Source: Paludibacter sp.
GTDB lineage: Bacteria > Bacteroidota > Bacteroidia > Bacteroidales > Paludibacteraceae
Assembly (NCBI GenBank): GCA_028748945.1
Contig: JAQTOL010000160.1
Coordinates: forward strand, 1-7,203
Direction of reading: 5' to 3'
Length of the DNA: 7,203 nucleotides
Part shown: one piece after another, positions 6,423 to 7,203 of the stretch
Layout: each line of letters begins with the position of its first letter
How positions within the stretch are numbered: position 1 is the first letter of the stretch
Notes under the pieces: model-generated
Database searches by the model: none
Told to the model about the DNA's origin: nothing
What the model saw: the letters and a program-made list of their open reading frames with translations, nothing else
Made by a program: the position numbers and the translations under genes

Positions 6423-6722
6423 GTGACTTAAATAGCCGGGATATTTAAGGATTAATGTGAAATGCAGGCGGAGTAAAAAATTAGGCAAGAAGATTAGTAT
6501 GCACAAAGTAAAGAATGGGATATCTGTAACCTCCTATTAAACTGAGCCTTTAAAGCCTCTAATAAAAAAGAATCTACAGAATTCATTGCACCTGTTATTA
6601 TCTATAAATTTAACAATATCAAACTGATCCACCTGATATTGACTCATATTTAATCCTGATAATGTTAATGCTTAATGTACCCTGATCAATTTATTACTAA
6701 ATAAAATTGATTATATTTTGCA
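6423..6722. other. Non-coding region between convergent genes
   Basis: No gene is supported here; the longest frames with an ATG are about a dozen codons. It holds an 8-base inverted repeat CAATATCA/TGATATTG (6614-6621 and 6634-6641), three copies of CCTGAT (from 6632, 6655 and 6681) and an imperfect AT hairpin (6685-6711). Because both flanking genes point into the region, promoters are not expected. It is less AT-rich than the region before the operon, which would allow a decayed gene, but I could not recognise one. Confidence 0.5.
6685..6711 (-). terminator. Possible weak terminator of the reverse-strand gene
   Basis: ATCAATTTATT (6685-6695) and AATAAAATTGAT (6700-6711) form a stem of eight plus three pairs with one bulged A. 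The hairpin lies 12 bases beyond the stop of the reverse-strand gene. On the minus strand it is followed by CAGGG rather than T residues, so it is not a canonical intrinsic terminator; it may only stabilise the 3' end. Confidence 0.25.
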
Positions 6723-7203
6723 TTACAATTTAATTTGCAATCCAAAATATAAACCGGCTCTTTTGAAGGTTTCAGGAATATAGGCAACCAGTGTTTCATT
6801 TTTAAATTCTAATTCAATATTAAGTCGAACGGAATATCTGCTTCCCATCTGAATATTCAACCCGGGTGAAATTACAGGGTATAGTGTTTTATTATCAGGC
6901 TTAATCTCATTAAATAAATATAAGTTATAGCCCACTGACAGTAAAGGTTGTATCGGTTTTTCCGAAAACCGATATTCTATTTGCAGTGGAATTTTAAAAG
7001 TGGTATTCGGAGGATAATAGTGATATTCATATTCAGCTGAAGCAGGATCATAATACCTGTCGGTAAGGGGCGTAAAACTTTTATAGACAAACAATCCCGA
7101 CTTCAAGTAAAAGTGTTTGTTTGAATGTATAAATCCAATATCAATTAAAGACCCGAATCTTACAGTCGGGTTGTCAAGACTTGAAAACAGGAAATTTAAG
7201 CCC
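6723..7203 (-). CDS. Probable outer-membrane beta-barrel protein, 3' part only
   Basis: An open reverse-strand frame runs from the right edge to the TAA at 6723-6725, so the window shows the last 159 residues of a longer protein. A TTG at 7106 could be read as a start, but the frame stays open upstream with the same strand-like pattern (for example VRFGSLIDIGFIHSNKHFYL), so the true start is outside. The sequence alternates polar and hydrophobic residues with aromatic girdles (IPLQIEYRF, PLLSVGYNLYLF, YSVRLNIELEF, AGLYFGLQIKL) separated by polar turns, and ends in an amphipathic strand, as in outer-membrane beta-barrels. I cannot name the family or its substrate. It converges on the ton operon and so is transcribed independently. 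A non-barrel beta-rich protein is the alternative. Confidence 0.65.
   Translation of the reverse strand, partial: GLNFLFSSLDNPTVRFGSLIDIGFIHSNKHFYLKSGLFVYKSFTPLTDRYYDPASAEYEYHYYPPNTTFKIPLQIEYRFSEKPIQPLLSVGYNLYLFNEIKPDNKTLYPVISPGLNIQMGSRYSVRLNIELEFKNETLVAYIPETFKRAGLYFGLQIKL

Noticed and set aside
7104..7106. TTG as the start codon of the reverse-strand gene
   Set aside because: The frame stays open to the window edge with coding-like beta-strand pattern, so this is an internal leucine.

Overview
The window is low in GC (roughly one third), and the 5' non-coding part is even more AT-rich. It looks like a chromosomal segment of a Bacteroidota bacterium. The evidence is the gene order ExbB - ExbD - ExbD - TonB - PstS-like lipoprotein - TPR protein, the TonB N-terminus carrying the W..LVF..KN..YGAY.LR signature seen in this phylum, starts with little Shine-Dalgarno sequence, and a match to the Bacteroidota -7 promoter box (TAnnTTTG). 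I cannot place it to genus.

Layout: positions 1-710 are non-coding and very AT-rich. They hold a terminator-like hairpin at the left edge, a second long AT hairpin, and a candidate promoter at about 453-483 overlapped by a 14-base near-palindrome. If that promoter is real, the operon has a leader of about 220 bases. Positions 711-6366 hold six forward genes separated by 1 to 29 bases, almost certainly one operon: exbB, two different exbD paralogues, tonB, a PstS-family periplasmic binding lipoprotein and a secreted TPR-repeat protein. A strong intrinsic terminator (6393-6422) closes it. Positions 6423-6722 are non-coding, lying between convergent genes. From 6723 to the right edge there is the 3' part of a reverse-strand gene, probably encoding an outer-membrane beta-barrel protein; its start lies outside the window.

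How the genes fit together: ExbB with ExbD is a proton-driven motor in the inner membrane, and TonB carries its work across the periplasm to the outer membrane. The two following genes make periplasmic proteins that ordinary Ton systems lack, a lipid-anchored substrate-binding protein and a TPR scaffold. No TonB-dependent receptor and no PstC/A/B transporter genes are present here, so the binding protein is probably not acting as a classical ABC phosphate receptor. I see no phage, insertion sequence, CRISPR, tRNA or rRNA. The arrangement resembles a lineage-conserved accessory Ton system rather than recently acquired DNA. Its genes are recognisable by family, but the job of the last two is open.
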